Shown: positions 39,874 to 49,913, counted from the stretch's first letter. The stretch is DNA of 64,000 bases from Actinokineospora terrae (GCF_900111175.1 NZ_FOGI01000004.1:248001-312000); one strand, 5' to 3'. The notes: generated by a model not told the origin, from the letters alone. Translations and numbers: made by a program.

Positions 39874-42465
39874 TCAGCCCGCGCCGAGGCAGATGAACGG
39901 GCGCCGGTAAGGGTCTTCGGCGATGGACTTGGCCAACGCCTTGGCCGGGGTGAGACCCGCGGTGAGCAACTGGTGGTAGGTGACCATCGCGGTGGCCGCC
40001 GCCTCGTCGCCGACCCGGCTGGTGGCCGCGACGACGGTGCGGACCCCGCTGGCCAGCAGCGCGCCCGCGTACCCGAGGGCCTCGTCGCCCGGCCGCACGT
40101 AGTTGAGCGCCAGCTCGCACGCGGCCAGCACGACCTGCCGGGGTGGCTGCCGCAGCCGGGCGACCTCGTAGGCGAACAGCGGGCCGTCGGCGAGTTCCAA
40201 CCGGGAGAACAGGGCGTTGGTCGGTTCGTGCTCGCCGTGTGCGGCGATGTGCGCGAGTTCGGCGCCGTCGAGCGCGTCGAGCACGCTCGCGACAGTCGCG
40301 TGTTCCTTGTCCAGTGCCACCGCGTCCGGGTAGACCTCACGCAGCGGTCCGTCCTCAGCGACCAACCCGGTCAGCATGGGACCACGCGCCAGCAAGGTGC
40401 GTCCCTTGGGAGCAGCACCCGTGGCCGCGCTGAGCCACGCCGTCGCCGATGGCGCTACCACCAGCGGTCTCCCCCACAGCGACGGCAGACTCCCCCACGG
40501 CACGGCATAGAGCGCGCCAGTGGGGACTATGACCAGCTCGCTGTCCCCGATGAGAGAGATCAGCGGCTGGATCAACTGCTTGTCCAACCCCCCGGCGCTG
40601 CGGGCGGCGGACGCCTTCACGACGTCGACCACCGGCGGGGGCAGCGTGTCGGGGGCGAGCACGTCGAGGTCCGCGTGCAGCCGGGCGGCCAGTTCCGCGG
40701 CGGCGCTGGCGGACCCGAGCCGCACCATGCGCGCCCCGGTCCCCGACACCACCACGGCGACGATCTCGTCCTCGGAGGTCGCGAACGACACCAGGACCCG
40801 GCCGTCGAGCGCGGGCGCCACCGCCTCCAGTGTGGCCACCGGCCGCGGCCTGCCCCACGGGCTGGCGTACCAGCCCTGCCGCTCGACCTCCCGCTCCAGC
40901 GCGGCGGTCTGCTTCTCCAGCTTGTCCGCCGACCGACCGGCCAGGCGCACCAGCTGCGCGGTCCGCTTGGCCAGCCGCAGCTCGGCGGCCTTCTCCGCGA
41001 CGCGGGGGTCGGCGATGTCGGGCATCGGCTCGTAGCGGTACACCTGCGCCCTGGTGCGCTCCAGCCAGCCGAAGAGCCTGCGCGCGTCCGGCCGGGGACC
41101 CTGCAGCACCAGCCGGACCGCCAGCTCGCCCAGGTGCCGCCCGTGCACCGCGGTGCCGCACACCAGTTCCAGCCCGCCCATGCGGTCGCGGGTGTGCCCG
41201 AGCTCGGACAGGCCCGCGCGCGCCTGCGCCAGCGCGGCCCGGATGTCCTTCTCGGCCACCGCCAGCTCGGCCCGGCACAGCCGCAGCAGCATCCGGTGGT
41301 CGACGGGGGTGGTGACCCGGGGCGCGGGCACCTGGTCGAGCAGCTTCGCGGCGGTGTCGAGGTCGCCGCGGCGGATCTCCAGCCGCACCGCCATCATCAG
41401 CGCCAGCGCGGCCTCGTCCTCCAGCGCCAACCCGCGCAGCTGCTCGGCGAGGGCCACCGCGGTCGCGGGCAGCGCGGTGTCGACGCGGCGGGGGGACCCG
41501 TTGGGGCCCTTGCCCTCCAGCGCGTCGAGGGTGTCGGCGCGCAGCGCGGCCAACGCGGCCACCGCGGCCCAGCGGACGTTGCCGCGCCGGGTGAACATCC
41601 GCTCCGAGCGCCGGGCCCTGCGCCGGGCCTGGGCGGTGTCGCCGTGCAGCAGGGCGGCCGCGGCCCTGGCGATCTCGGCCTCGGCGGCGTCCTGGCCGAC
41701 GCGCTGGCGGCGCAGCCGGGGCAGCGCGTCGTCGAGGTGGCGGGCGGCCTCGTCGACCAGGCCACCGGCGAGCAGCGCGCGGGCCTGGTCGAGCTGGACC
41801 ACCGGGAGCATGCCGGGGGCGCGGGCGGCGCAGTCGCGGGAGGTCTCGGCGAAGTAGCGCAACGCGGTCGGCACGTCACCGGTCATGTGCGCGACGTAGC
41901 CCCGGTTGTGCCTGGCCTTGATGGCGATGTCGTGCAGGCCGTAGCGCTCGCACAGCTCGATGCAGGTGTCGAGCTCCTCGATGGCGGCCGCGGTGTGCGC
42001 GCGCTCGATCTGGGCGAGGCTGCGGTTGAGGTACAGGCTCGCCAGCACGTACGGGTCGCCCGCGCCGTCGGCGAGACCGGCGCGCAGCAGCTCGGCGGCC
42101 TCGGAGAGCAGCTCGAGGGCGTGTTCGAGGTTGCCTGCCCGGATGTGCAGGAAACCGCGCTGCTCCAACGAAAGCCCGGCCAGCTCGGCGTGCAGCGGGC
42201 CCTCGGGCAGCTGGGCGAGCAGGGCGTCGGCGTCGGAGAGGCGGGCGATGCCCTGGGTGATGGTGGCGCCCTCGGTCTCGGCGTAGGCCAGGGTGACCAG
42301 GACGCGCACGCGCAACTCGATGGCCTCGGGCGCGGTCGGCACCTGCGCGGTGTCCAGCACGACCAAGGCCTCACCGAGCAGTGCCCGCGCACGGGCGAAG
42401 GTGTAGGCGTACACGGCTTTGCGACCGCGGCGGTAGAGCGCGCCTGCACGCCGGACAGCGGGCAT
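39874..42465 (-). CDS. TPR-CHAT protein, caspase-like protease
   Basis: An 863-residue cytoplasmic protein. Residues 1-480 are tetratricopeptide-like helical repeats (for example GNLEHALELLSEAAELLRAG, AAIEELDTCIELCERYGLHDIAIKARHNRGYVA). A coiled segment near 480-530 leads to a C-terminal CHAT domain whose catalytic dyad is visible: His743 in LAHIAAHGEHEP and Cys783 in VVLAACELALNY. The dyad is intact, so an active clan CD protease is expected. TPR-CHAT proteins act in defence, such as Craspase, where TPRs sense a partner that activates the protease. The next gene upstream, after a strong terminator, is a subtilisin. TAGGGT lies 7 nt before the ATG, suggesting a leaderless transcript. Confidence 0.9.
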   Translation of the reverse strand: MPAVRRAGALYRRGRKAVYAYTFARARALLGEALVVLDTAQVPTAPEAIELRVRVLVTLAYAETEGATITQGIARLSDADALLAQLPEGPLHAELAGLSLEQRGFLHIRAGNLEHALELLSEAAELLRAGLADGAGDPYVLASLYLNRSLAQIERAHTAAAIEELDTCIELCERYGLHDIAIKARHNRGYVAHMTGDVPTALRYFAETSRDCAARAPGMLPVVQLDQARALLAGGLVDEAARHLDDALPRLRRQRVGQDAAEAEIARAAAALLHGDTAQARRRARRSERMFTRRGNVRWAAVAALAALRADTLDALEGKGPNGSPRRVDTALPATAVALAEQLRGLALEDEAALALMMAVRLEIRRGDLDTAAKLLDQVPAPRVTTPVDHRMLLRLCRAELAVAEKDIRAALAQARAGLSELGHTRDRMGGLELVCGTAVHGRHLGELAVRLVLQGPRPDARRLFGWLERTRAQVYRYEPMPDIADPRVAEKAAELRLAKRTAQLVRLAGRSADKLEKQTAALEREVERQGWYASPWGRPRPVATLEAVAPALDGRVLVSFATSEDEIVAVVVSGTGARMVRLGSASAAAELAARLHADLDVLAPDTLPPPVVDVVKASAARSAGGLDKQLIQPLISLIGDSELVIVPTGALYAVPWGSLPSLWGRPLVVAPSATAWLSAATGAAPKGRTLLARGPMLTGLVAEDGPLREVYPDAVALDKEHATVASVLDALDGAELAHIAAHGEHEPTNALFSRLELADGPLFAYEVARLRQPPRQVVLAACELALNYVRPGDEALGYAGALLASGVRTVVAATSRVGDEAAATAMVTYHQLLTAGLTPAKALAKSIAEDPYRRPFICLGAG

Positions 42466-42472
42466 GGCTTAA

Positions 42473-42478
42473 ACCCTA
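42473..42478 (-). promoter_or_regulatory. Candidate -10 box of the CHAT gene
   Basis: TAGGGT lies 7 nt upstream of the CHAT ATG, where a leaderless transcript would begin. It directly abuts the terminator hairpin of the upstream subtilisin gene; no clear -35 box was found. Confidence 0.4.
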
Positions 42479-42512
42479 CGTGCCGCGTCCACCCGTGGTG
42501 GACGCGGCACGT
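42478..42512 (-). terminator. Strong hairpin after the subtilisin gene
   Basis: ACGTGCCGCGTCCACC pairs perfectly with GGTGGACGCGGCACGT around a 3-nt loop, a 16-bp stem. It separates the subtilisin stop from the CHAT start, so the two proteases are probably transcribed separately despite facing the same way. Confidence 0.85.
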
Positions 42513-42545
42513 GGGTCATGGCGGGTACCCGGCGGATCGGTCGGG

Positions 42546-44288
42546 TCAGCTGCGCCAGCCGAGGTCGGTGAGGTCGGCGTCGGCCAGGTCGCGGGCCTGC
42601 CCGGCCCTGGCCACCCGGTCCTCGACCGAGGCGGCGTCGGCCAGCCCGGTGAGCCGGTTGGCGATCATGCCCGCCACCACCGGGGTGGCGAAGGAAGTCC
42701 CGGCCCACACGGCGAAGCCGCTGGTGAGGTCGTCCGGGTCGAGAGTCGCGCGGGGCAGCGGGCCGGGCCCGGTGGTGGTGAGGTCGGGACCCTCGGCGCC
42801 CTGCCAGAGCGGGACGGTGCTGACCACCGCGTTGCCCGGCGCCCAGCGGGTCACCCAGGCGCCCTCGTTGCTGAACGCGGCGACCGACTTGCCGGAGGGG
42901 TTGAGCGCGCCGACCGCGATGAGCAGCGGGTTGCCGGTGTTGGAGCCGTCGGCGTTGAGCGCCATGGCCGCGGGCACGAACGGCCGGGTAGTGGCGTCGT
43001 TGCCCGCCGCGGCGACCACGACGACGCCGAGGTCGGTCAGCTTGCGCACCGCCTCGGCCAACTGCAGGCCGGTGGTCTGGTCGGTGTTCTCCGGGTAGAA
43101 GCCCAGCGAGATCGACACGACGTCGACCAGGTCGCCCGGCCGGTTCTCCGCCAGCGCCGAGGTGACCCGCTCGCGCAGCCACTCCAGGGCCAGCAGCACC
43201 GAGCCGTCGGTGGTGATGCCGTCGGTGTGCAGCACGCGCAGCGAGAGCACCCGCGCGTCCGGGCAGTTCTGGAAGACCAGGCCGGTGACGAAGGTGCCGT
43301 GCCCGGAGTGGGAGTCGGTGATGCCCAGCAGCGGCTGCAGCACGTCGCGCTCGTCGGTCGGCGAGGCGAGCGAGGGCAGCGCGCCGCCGCTCTGGTCGGT
43401 CAGCGTGGTCTCCAGGTCGGCCAGCAGGCCCTGGAACTCCTCGGACACCTCGACCACCGGGTCGGTGTCCGCGGAGCCGACGGTCAGCCACGGGTGCTCG
43501 CCGATGCCGGTGTCGAGCACCGCGACGACCGGGCGGCGGCCCGGGGTGAGGGTGGCCGGGTCGCGGCGGTGCGGCTTAGGCAGGAACAACCGGACCGCGT
43601 TGCGGGCACCGTTGCCGAGCGCGATGGCGCCGCCGCCGACGCCGTTGCCGAACGGGACACCGTTGCCGAAGGGCACGCCGTTGCCGAACGGGACACCGTT
43701 GCCGAAGGGGACCCCGTTGCCGAACGGGGCGCCGCTGCCGTAGGTGGCGCCGTACATGCCGACCGAGGCGGCCAGCGCGAGGTGTTCGAGCCCGATGCCC
43801 CTGGTGACCTCGGGGCCGAACACGCGGCGCAGGTTCGCCAGGACGGTCCACGGGTCGGGCGCGGCCTCGGTGACGGCGTCCTCGCGCAGGTGCAACAGGA
43901 CCGGGACGGCGAGGTCGCCGTCGAAGGCGTCGACCGCCTCGCGCCAGCGCGGGGTCTTGGGCAGCCGCACCACCAGTTCCACGCCGACCTTGGTCAGCGC
44001 CTTGTTGAACCGGGCGATCGCCTTGGCGTCCCTGGCCACCGCGAGCGGGACGAGCAGCGTGTTGGACCGGTACGCGGTGGAGTCGGGGCGTCTGCCCTGC
44101 GCGCCCGGCACGGCGGTGGACGGGTTCAGCACCCTGGCCCGGTGCCGCACGAGGACGTCCTCGGTCAGTCCGATCACCTGCGGGAACCGAGCCAGGTCGG
44201 TCGGCACCGGATTCGTCGTGTCATGCCGCTGCCCCCCGTTGGCGCTCACATCCGCCATCGAATACCCCACCCCGAAGTCGTTGGTCAC
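42546..44288 (-). CDS. Subtilisin-like serine peptidase, cytoplasmic
   Basis: The 580-residue protein has the S8 triad: Asp259 in VVAVLDTGIGEHPW, His330 in DSHSGHGTFVTG and Ser532 in WAGTSFATPVVAG, with the oxyanion Asn430 in VVAAAGNDAT. There is no signal peptide or membrane segment, so it should act in the cytoplasm, unlike most secreted subtilisins. Residues 1-180 form an N-terminal region that could be inhibitory or substrate-binding. A hinge of five PFGNGV repeats (188-217) joins it to the protease domain. Neighbour to a TPR-CHAT protease. The ATG start is first in frame; the upstream 477 bp is gene-free. Confidence 0.92.
   Translation of the reverse strand: MTNDFGVGYSMADVSANGGQRHDTTNPVPTDLARFPQVIGLTEDVLVRHRARVLNPSTAVPGAQGRRPDSTAYRSNTLLVPLAVARDAKAIARFNKALTKVGVELVVRLPKTPRWREAVDAFDGDLAVPVLLHLREDAVTEAAPDPWTVLANLRRVFGPEVTRGIGLEHLALAASVGMYGATYGSGAPFGNGVPFGNGVPFGNGVPFGNGVPFGNGVGGGAIALGNGARNAVRLFLPKPHRRDPATLTPGRRPVVAVLDTGIGEHPWLTVGSADTDPVVEVSEEFQGLLADLETTLTDQSGGALPSLASPTDERDVLQPLLGITDSHSGHGTFVTGLVFQNCPDARVLSLRVLHTDGITTDGSVLLALEWLRERVTSALAENRPGDLVDVVSISLGFYPENTDQTTGLQLAEAVRKLTDLGVVVVAAAGNDATTRPFVPAAMALNADGSNTGNPLLIAVGALNPSGKSVAAFSNEGAWVTRWAPGNAVVSTVPLWQGAEGPDLTTTGPGPLPRATLDPDDLTSGFAVWAGTSFATPVVAGMIANRLTGLADAASVEDRVARAGQARDLADADLTDLGWRS
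43638..43727 (-). repeat. Five 18-bp tandem repeats encoding PFGNGV
   Basis: Five consecutive copies of an 18-bp unit encode residues 188-217 of the subtilisin, each PFGNGV, with synonymous differences between copies (AAC/GGG against AAG/GGC on the plus strand). The stretch lies between the N-terminal region and the protease domain and is expected to be flexible. Copy number could vary between strains by slippage. Confidence 0.9.
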
Positions 44289-44765
44289 GGTCGGTGTCGC
44301 TGTCCCGCCGACCTGCTCATCCGTAGTAGAGCAGTAACGGGGTCACCAGATACGTCGATTGAGAAAGCCCCTGCGTAACGACGATTTGGCTTCAACTCTG
44401 CGCTGATACCCGGGTGACGATCCGTGATCGAATGGCCGCGGCGGAACCAACAACGTCCACTCGGACAGCCCAGTGGTGCCCCGTGCGATTCCCGCCGACG
44501 GCCGCGCGAGCCCGACCAGGAGGTAGCGAACCGCAAGACCCGGTCCAGCGCAACGCCCCTAACGGGTAAGAGATGGACCCGAGGAGCGCACCGTGCGCGG
44601 TTGTCCACTGTGTGTGGTCACATTAATCGAACACGTGGTCGGTCCACCCCGAAAATGATCTTGGTCGTCGAGAAATCCACTGTGGACCCGATGGCGGGAA
44701 TGCGCGAGCGGGCAACCGGACCCGAATTCGCACCCGTGTTCGAATGCGCCGGGAAATGCGCGGGA
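44289..44765. other. Gene-free upstream region of the subtilisin gene
   Basis: I see no believable gene here. The sequence is less GC-rich than its surroundings. It must contain the promoter of the subtilisin gene and the terminator of mnmA. TTGAAG near 44391 on the minus strand is a possible -35, but its -10 is unclear. Confidence 0.4.
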
Positions 44766-45854
44766 CTAGCGGGTGCGGGAAATGGTGGCGCTGCCGAGCA
44801 CCACGTCACCGGCCGGGTCGGGCCGGTAGAGGACAACGGCCTGTCCCGGGGCGACGCCGCGCAGCCCGGCGGCGGGGCGGACCAGCAGCTCACCGTCCAC
44901 AAGCGACGCGGTGGCGGCCGTGGTGCCGCCGTGCGCGCGGATCTGCGCCACGCACTCGACGGTGCCGGTCAGCGGGTCGCCGGAGGGCCAGGTGGGCCGG
45001 GTGCCGACGATCTCGCGCACCGCGAGCCGCTCGGCGGGACCGACCCGGACGGTGCCCTGGACCGGTTCGAGCGAGAGCACGTAGCGCGGCCGCCCACCGG
45101 GGGCCGGGGCGTCGATGCCCAGCCCGTGCCGCTGGCCGACGGTGAACCCGTGGACACCCGCGTGCACGCCGAGCACCGCGCCGGTCTCGTCGTCGACCAA
45201 CGTCCCCGGCCGGGCGCCGAGCTTGGTGGTGAGGAACGCCCGCGTGTCGCCGTCCGGGATGAAGCAGATGTCGTAGCTGTCGGGCTTCTCGGCCACGGCC
45301 AGGCCGCGCTCGGTCGCCTCGGCGCGCACCGCGGACTTCACCGAGTCGCCGAGCGGGAACATCGCGTGCGCGAGCTGGTGGCTGGTCAGCGAGGCCAGCA
45401 CGTAGGACTGGTCCTTGTCCAGGTCGGCGGCGCGGCGCAGCTGCGGGCGGGAGTCGACTGTGGCCAGCCGGGCGTAGTGGCCGGTGCAGACCGCGTCGAA
45501 GCCGAGCGCGACCGCCTTGTCCAGCAGTGCCTCGAACTTGATCCGCTCGTTGCACTTGAGGCACGGGTTGGGGGTGCGACCCGCGGCGTACTCGGCGACG
45601 AAGTCCTCGACCACGTCCTCGGTGAACCGCTCGGCGAAGTCCCAGACGTAGAACGGGATGCCGAGCAGGTCGGCCACCCGGCGGGCGTCGTTGGCGTCCT
45701 CGACGGTGCAGCAGCCGCGCGAGCCGGTGCGCAGCGTGCCCGGCTTGGCCGAGAGCGCCAGGTGCACCCCGACCACGTCGTGCCCGGCCTCGACCGCGCG
45801 CGCGGCGGCCACCGCCGAGTCGACCCCACCGCTCATCGCGGCCAGTACCCGCAT
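44766..45854 (-). CDS. mnmA: tRNA-specific 2-thiouridylase
   Basis: MnmA uses ATP and persulfide sulfur to thiolate U34 of tRNA Lys, Glu and Gln. The PP-loop is [15 protein letters not shown] near residues 6-20. The catalytic Cys pair is Cys98 in [17 protein letters not shown] and Cys197 in [11 protein letters not shown]. The C-terminal barrel carries [10 protein letters not shown] and [12 protein letters not shown]. At 362 residues it is the usual actinobacterial size. A cysteine desulfurase gene lies directly upstream with a 3-nt gap, giving a sulfur-donor/thiolase pair. Same order in M. tuberculosis (iscS-trmU). Confidence 0.97.
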   Translation of the reverse strand: MRVLAAMSGGVDSAVAAARAVEAGHDVVGVHLALSAKPGTLRTGSRGCCTVEDANDARRVADLLGIPFYVWDFAERFTEDVVEDFVAEYAAGRTPNPCLKCNERIKFEALLDKAVALGFDAVCTGHYARLATVDSRPQLRRAADLDKDQSYVLASLTSHQLAHAMFPLGDSVKSAVRAEATERGLAVAEKPDSYDICFIPDGDTRAFLTTKLGARPGTLVDDETGAVLGVHAGVHGFTVGQRHGLGIDAPAPGGRPRYVLSLEPVQGTVRVGPAERLAVREIVGTRPTWPSGDPLTGTVECVAQIRAHGGTTAATASLVDGELLVRPAAGLRGVAPGQAVVLYRPDPAGDVVLGSATISRTR

Positions 45855-45857
45855 GGT

Positions 45858-47078
45858 CTACACCTCCGCGTGCGACGCGCCTCGGCGCAGCCCGGCCAGT
45901 CCGGCGTTGCGGGCCCGCTCCACCACCGGCCCGATCGCCTCGGCCAGCGCGGCGACGTCGGCGGCGGTGGAGGTGTGGCCCAGGGAGAACCGCAGCGACC
46001 CGCGGGCGGGCGCGGGCTCGACGCCCATGGCCAGCAGCACGTGCGAGGGCTGCGCGACACCCGCGGTGCACGCCGAGCCGGTCGAGCACTCGATGCCCCT
46101 GGCGTCGAGCAGCATCAGCAGGCTGTCGCCCTCGCAGCCGGGGAAGCTGAAGTGCGCGTTGCCCGGCAGCCGCGACGGCCCGCCGTCCACTTCGGACTCA
46201 CCGGGGTCGCCGTTGAGCTGGGCGGCCGGGACGACGGCGCGGACGGCGCGCACCAGGTCCGCGCGCAGGGCGGCGAGCCGGGCGGCCCGCTCGACGCGCT
46301 GCTCGGTGGCCAGGCGCACGGCGGTGGCCATGGCGACGATCGCGGGCACGTCGAGGGTGCCGGAGCGCACGTCGCGCTCCTGCCCGCCGCCGTGCGACAC
46401 CGGGGCGCAGGTGACGTCGCGGCGCAGCAGCAGCGCGCCGACGCCGAACGGGCCGCCGACCTTGTGCCCGGACAGGGTCAGCGCGCTCGCGCCGCTGCGG
46501 TTGAAGTCGACAGGGAGCGCGCCGACCGCCTGCACGGCGTCGGTGTGGAACGGGATGCCGTGCGCGGCGCAGGTCGTCGCCAGCTCGCGCACCGGGTTGA
46601 CGGTGCCGACCTCGTTGTTGGCCCACATGACGCTGACCAGCGCGACGCCCTCGGGGTCCTCGGCGATGGCCGCGCGCAGGGTGTCCTCGTGGACCCGGCC
46701 GAAGTCGTCGACCTCGAGCAGGGTGACCTCGGCGCCGTCGTGCTCGGCCAGCCACAGCGCGGCGTCGAGCACGGCGTGGTGCTCGACCGAGGAGACCAGC
46801 ACCCGCACCCGCCTGGGGTCGGCGGCGCGGCGGGCCCAGTAGATGCCCTTGACCGCCAGGTTGTCGCTCTCGGTGCCGCCGGAGGTGAACACGACCTCGG
46901 ACGGGCGGGCACCCAGCGCGGCGGCGATCGACTCGCGGGCCTCCTCGACGGCGCGGCGGGCCCGGCGGCCGGAGGAATGCAGCGAGGAGGCGTTGCCATA
47001 CGCGGACAACGCCCCGGTGAGTACCGCGGCCGCCTCGGGCAGGATCGGCGTGGTGGCCGCGTGGTCGAGATAGGTCAT
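45858..47078 (-). CDS. iscS: Cysteine desulfurase (IscS-like)
   Basis: This PLP enzyme takes sulfur from cysteine and hands it to MnmA or Fe-S assembly. Residue landmarks: [21 protein letters not shown] with the catalytic base His, the PLP Lys206 in [12 protein letters not shown] and the active-site Cys337 in [11 protein letters not shown] within a short lobe, typical of group I. The ATG start gives [14 protein letters not shown], the family start; the 21 codons before it carry no similarity. It shares an operon with mnmA. Length 406 is normal. Since no isc scaffold genes are near, tRNA thiolation is the most direct role. Confidence 0.96.
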   Translation of the reverse strand: MTYLDHAATTPILPEAAAVLTGALSAYGNASSLHSSGRRARRAVEEARESIAAALGARPSEVVFTSGGTESDNLAVKGIYWARRAADPRRVRVLVSSVEHHAVLDAALWLAEHDGAEVTLLEVDDFGRVHEDTLRAAIAEDPEGVALVSVMWANNEVGTVNPVRELATTCAAHGIPFHTDAVQAVGALPVDFNRSGASALTLSGHKVGGPFGVGALLLRRDVTCAPVSHGGGQERDVRSGTLDVPAIVAMATAVRLATEQRVERAARLAALRADLVRAVRAVVPAAQLNGDPGESEVDGGPSRLPGNAHFSFPGCEGDSLLMLLDARGIECSTGSACTAGVAQPSHVLLAMGVEPAPARGSLRFSLGHTSTAADVAALAEAIGPVVERARNAGLAGLRRGASHAEV

Positions 47079-47127
47079 CGCACGCCCAGGGTAGACCGAA
47101 CCCGGCGCCACCCGGCAAGCGGCCAGC

Positions 47128-48504
47128 TCACACCCGGTCATCGGACGACCGCCGGAAGACCAGCGCCCCCAGCAGCGCCACCGCGGCCATCACCAGGTCG
47201 ATCGGCACCACGGCGGCCGTGGGCGCCGCGGTCGAGGCCAGCGCGGCCAGCAGCACGCCGCCGAGGCCGACCAGGGTTGCGGAGAAGATGATGTCGCTGA
47301 CCTGCAACGCCGACGACGTGAAGCCCCGTTCGTGCTCCGGTGCCAGGCGCAGCGCGAGGACGTTGATCGACGGGAACGCCAGCCCCATCCCGGCGCCGCA
47401 GACCGTCCAGAGCAGGCCTGCCAACCACGGCGACCCCCACGGGACGGCGACGAACACCATGGCGGCCAGCCCGCCGGAGAGGATCACGAACCCGAGGCGG
47501 ATCAACGTTGTGCGCTGGATGTCGGGCCGCCGCCCCTGCCACGCGGACGCGAACGACCAGCCGAGGGCGCCGACGGTCAACGGGAGCCCCGCCAGCGCCG
47601 GGGACAGCCCGTGCACGCTGGTGAGGGTCAACGGCACGAAGGCCTCCACGCCGAAGAACGCCCCGGCGAACAGGCCCCTGGCCAGGATCACCCTGGGCAG
47701 GCCGGACCTGCCGACCAGCGTGCCCCTGGGCAGCAGCAGGCGCAGCGCGGGCACGAGCACCGCCAGCCCGCCGAGCCCCAGCCAGAGCGTGCCCAGCGAG
47801 GGGTGCTGCGCCGCCCAGCTCACCGCCGGGATCCCCACCGCGGCCGCCAGCGCCGCCAACGGCACCCACCTGCGCACCGGCCGCCCCGCCCGCTCCGGCC
47901 TCGGCAACCCCTTGAGCGTCGGCACCAGCAGCACCACCCCGAGGACGGCCAGCGGCACCAACCCCAGGAACACCCACCGCCACCCGAACCGCTCCGTCAC
48001 GATCCCCGCCAGCGTCGGCCCCACGATCGACGGCACCACCCACGCCGCCGCCAACAACCCGAACGCCGCGGGCCGCACCCGCTCCGGGTACACGGCCGCC
48101 ACCAGCACGTAGATCGCGACCACCTCGCCGCCGAGCCCCAACCCCTGCAAGACCCGCGCGGCCAGCAGGACCGGCATGGAATCAGCGGTCCCGGCCACCA
48201 CCAACCCCGCCAGGAACACCGCGGGCGCCACCATGAGCACCACCCGCGCCCCCCTGCGGTCGCACACCCACCCACCGAACACCGTCGCCGCCACGGTCGC
48301 CGACAGGAACGCGGTGAACGGCCACGAGTACAGGTGCCCCCCGTCGAGCTCGGCCAACATCCTCGGCAACGCGGTCGACACCCCGAGGTGCTCGAACGCC
48401 GCGATGGTGATGAGCAACAAGATCCCGAACGTGGTGGCGCGGTTGCTGGGACCCCAGAGCTGCGCCCGGGCGGAGGACTCGTCAGCGGTCTCGGTCGTGG
48501 TCAC
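47128..48504 (-). CDS. MFS drug/H+ antiporter-like transporter
   Basis: A 458-residue membrane protein with 12-14 predicted helices. Major facilitator motifs are visible: [26 protein letters not shown] (motif C-like region), [16 protein letters not shown] (motif A, loop 2-3) and [23 protein letters not shown]. It most resembles the DHA2-type or EmrB-like exporters. The substrate is unknown. The sense strand of its first half is strongly G-rich with codons ending in G. A dispersed repeat with a RecA-NDp-like promoter points at this gene from about 300 nt upstream, so DNA-damage-linked expression is possible but untested. Two GTG/ATG-type starts are possible; the GTG at 48504 is used. Confidence 0.88.
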   Translation of the reverse strand: MTTTETADESSARAQLWGPSNRATTFGILLLITIAAFEHLGVSTALPRMLAELDGGHLYSWPFTAFLSATVAATVFGGWVCDRRGARVVLMVAPAVFLAGLVVAGTADSMPVLLAARVLQGLGLGGEVVAIYVLVAAVYPERVRPAAFGLLAAAWVVPSIVGPTLAGIVTERFGWRWVFLGLVPLAVLGVVLLVPTLKGLPRPERAGRPVRRWVPLAALAAAVGIPAVSWAAQHPSLGTLWLGLGGLAVLVPALRLLLPRGTLVGRSGLPRVILARGLFAGAFFGVEAFVPLTLTSVHGLSPALAGLPLTVGALGWSFASAWQGRRPDIQRTTLIRLGFVILSGGLAAMVFVAVPWGSPWLAGLLWTVCGAGMGLAFPSINVLALRLAPEHERGFTSSALQVSDIIFSATLVGLGGVLLAALASTAAPTAAVVPIDLVMAAVALLGALVFRRSSDDRV

Positions 48505-48744
48505 CCGCTCATCTTCTGACCTGCACCTGGGTGGAGGTCCACCCCTTTACCGGCCCGACCCCCGTGACCAGCCCCACCCCCGGCCCCAGAAACTCCTCAC
48601 CGCGCCCCAGGCTCCCCGCCGAACCCACCTTGCCAACTCCACCGCGGCCTTGGTGGATCGCCCACCACAGCCCCGGGAAGTCGCCCATCGCGCCTCGACA
48701 TCGCCCCCGCCGCCCCCGGCCATCGCACCGCCGCACCCGCCCTC

Positions 48745-48885
48745 GCGCGCGCGGTCCCGACCCGGCCCAGCCCCCACCCTCACCGGGGGGCGTCCCAGGT
48801 CCCAGCCTACCGGCACCCACCGACAAACGATCTTCACACAGCGCTCCGAAGATCCAGATGTGGATAACTTCTGTCGCTGAACCGG
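48745..48885 (-). repeat. ~140-bp dispersed repeat, copy 3
   Basis: On the minus strand it carries, in the same order as copies 1 and 2, a perfect DnaA box TTATCCACA (48859-48867), an inverted repeat GATCTTC/GAAGATC (48829-48835 with 48848-48854), and TTGTCGGTG-N8-TAGGCT (48804-48826), which fits the RecA-NDp consensus exactly. The hairpin base pairs differ from the other copies by compensating changes. Downstream sequence stays G-rich up to the MFS gene, which starts about 300 nt from the -10 box. Confidence 0.85.
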
Positions 48886-48985
48886 GTGAATCTCGGCGAC
48901 GACAGCACGGGGTTCGCGCAGGTCACCGGCACCCGGGGCGTCACACAGCACTCGCGGCGGCCGCACGGAAGCCAAGTCGCGAAAA

Positions 48986-49014
48986 AGCACCGCCCTCGGC
49001 GGGAGGGCGGTGCT
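48986..49014 (-). terminator. Terminator of the acyltransferase genes
   Basis: AGCACCGCCCTC pairs with GAGGGCGGTGCT around a 5-nt loop, followed on the minus strand by five T. This is a good intrinsic terminator 30 nt after the PlsC-like stop. Confidence 0.88.
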
Positions 49015-49043
49015 GTCAATCGACAGAGGCCTAGCGGACCAGG

Positions 49044-49913
49044 TCAGGCCGCCGGGATGCGGGTGGGGCGGCGGCGGGGGCGTTGGGTGGGGATGGGGGT
49101 GACGCGGTGGAGGGCGGAGTTGATGGCGGCCTCGGTGAGCTCGGCGAGTTCGCGGCGGTTCGCGGCGCGGCCGGGGGCGAGTTCGTCGAGGACGGTCAGC
49201 TCCAGGACCAGGCCGCGCAGGCGGGCGACGCGGCAGATGGAGTCGATGATGGTCTCGGTGCCGATGAACGCCGGGGTCGTGGTCTCGCGGCCGCCCGCCA
49301 GGCGGAAGCGCAGGGCGATCGGGCGGACCGGGACGCCGCCGTCGATGGCGGCCTGGAACAGGGCGGGGCGGAACTTGCCGATGCCCTGGCCGCACCAGGT
49401 CGTGCCCTCGGGGCAGGCGTACACCAGCGAGCCGGAGCGCAGTGTGGTGGCGAGTTCGGCGACCGTGTCGGGCAGGGTGCGCAGCCGCTCGCGGTCGATG
49501 AACAGGGTGCCCGCCGCGGCGACGACCCGGCCCAACACCGGCCAGGAGCGGATGTCGACCTTGGCGATGGCGCGCATCGGGCGGACGGCGTTGACCGCGG
49601 CGATGTCGAGCCACGAGATGTGGTTGGTGGCCACCAGGGCGCCGCGGTTGCCGCCCGCCCGCAGTGCGTCGCCGCCGCGGACGACGAGCCGGACGCCGAA
49701 GGCGCGCAGCACGGCGCGGAAGATGCGCTTGGCGAGCAGTTCCCGCCCGGCGCGGCCGATCACGGGCATCAGCGGGACCGACAGCGCGGCCACGAGCAGC
49801 ACGGCGACGGCGCCGGTGAGGCGCAGTGCGGCGCGGGCCCGGCCGACGCCCGCCTCACCGGTGGTGAGGCAGGTCGGTCCGCACGGCGAGGTGGGCATCC
49901 AGTCGTGCGCCAT
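49044..49913 (-). CDS. PlsC-family 1-acyl acyltransferase (OlsA-like)
   Basis: The 289-residue protein has an N-terminal hydrophobic anchor (LTGAVAVLLVAALSVPLMPVIGRAG) and the PlsC acyltransferase domain: NHISWLDIAAVN (HX4D), RSGSLVYACPEGTTWCGQG (a CPEGT form of FPEGT) and GVPVRPIALRF. It is 5 nt downstream of an OlsB-like gene. In ornithine-lipid synthesis OlsB N-acylates ornithine and OlsA O-acylates the product, so that role is a reasonable hypothesis. M. tuberculosis Rv3026c-Rv3027c is the equivalent pair. Lysophosphatidic acid acyltransferase is the alternative. The second strand of the domain is intact. Confidence 0.87.
   Translation of the reverse strand: MAHDWMPTSPCGPTCLTTGEAGVGRARAALRLTGAVAVLLVAALSVPLMPVIGRAGRELLAKRIFRAVLRAFGVRLVVRGGDALRAGGNRGALVATNHISWLDIAAVNAVRPMRAIAKVDIRSWPVLGRVVAAAGTLFIDRERLRTLPDTVAELATTLRSGSLVYACPEGTTWCGQGIGKFRPALFQAAIDGGVPVRPIALRFRLAGGRETTTPAFIGTETIIDSICRVARLRGLVLELTVLDELAPGRAANRRELAELTEAAINSALHRVTPIPTQRPRRRPTRIPAA

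Noticed and set aside
48531..49034. A 167-residue frame on the plus strand around repeat copy 3
   Set aside because: Its translation is Pro/Arg-rich, includes the repeat and the terminator hairpin, and has no homologous pattern.
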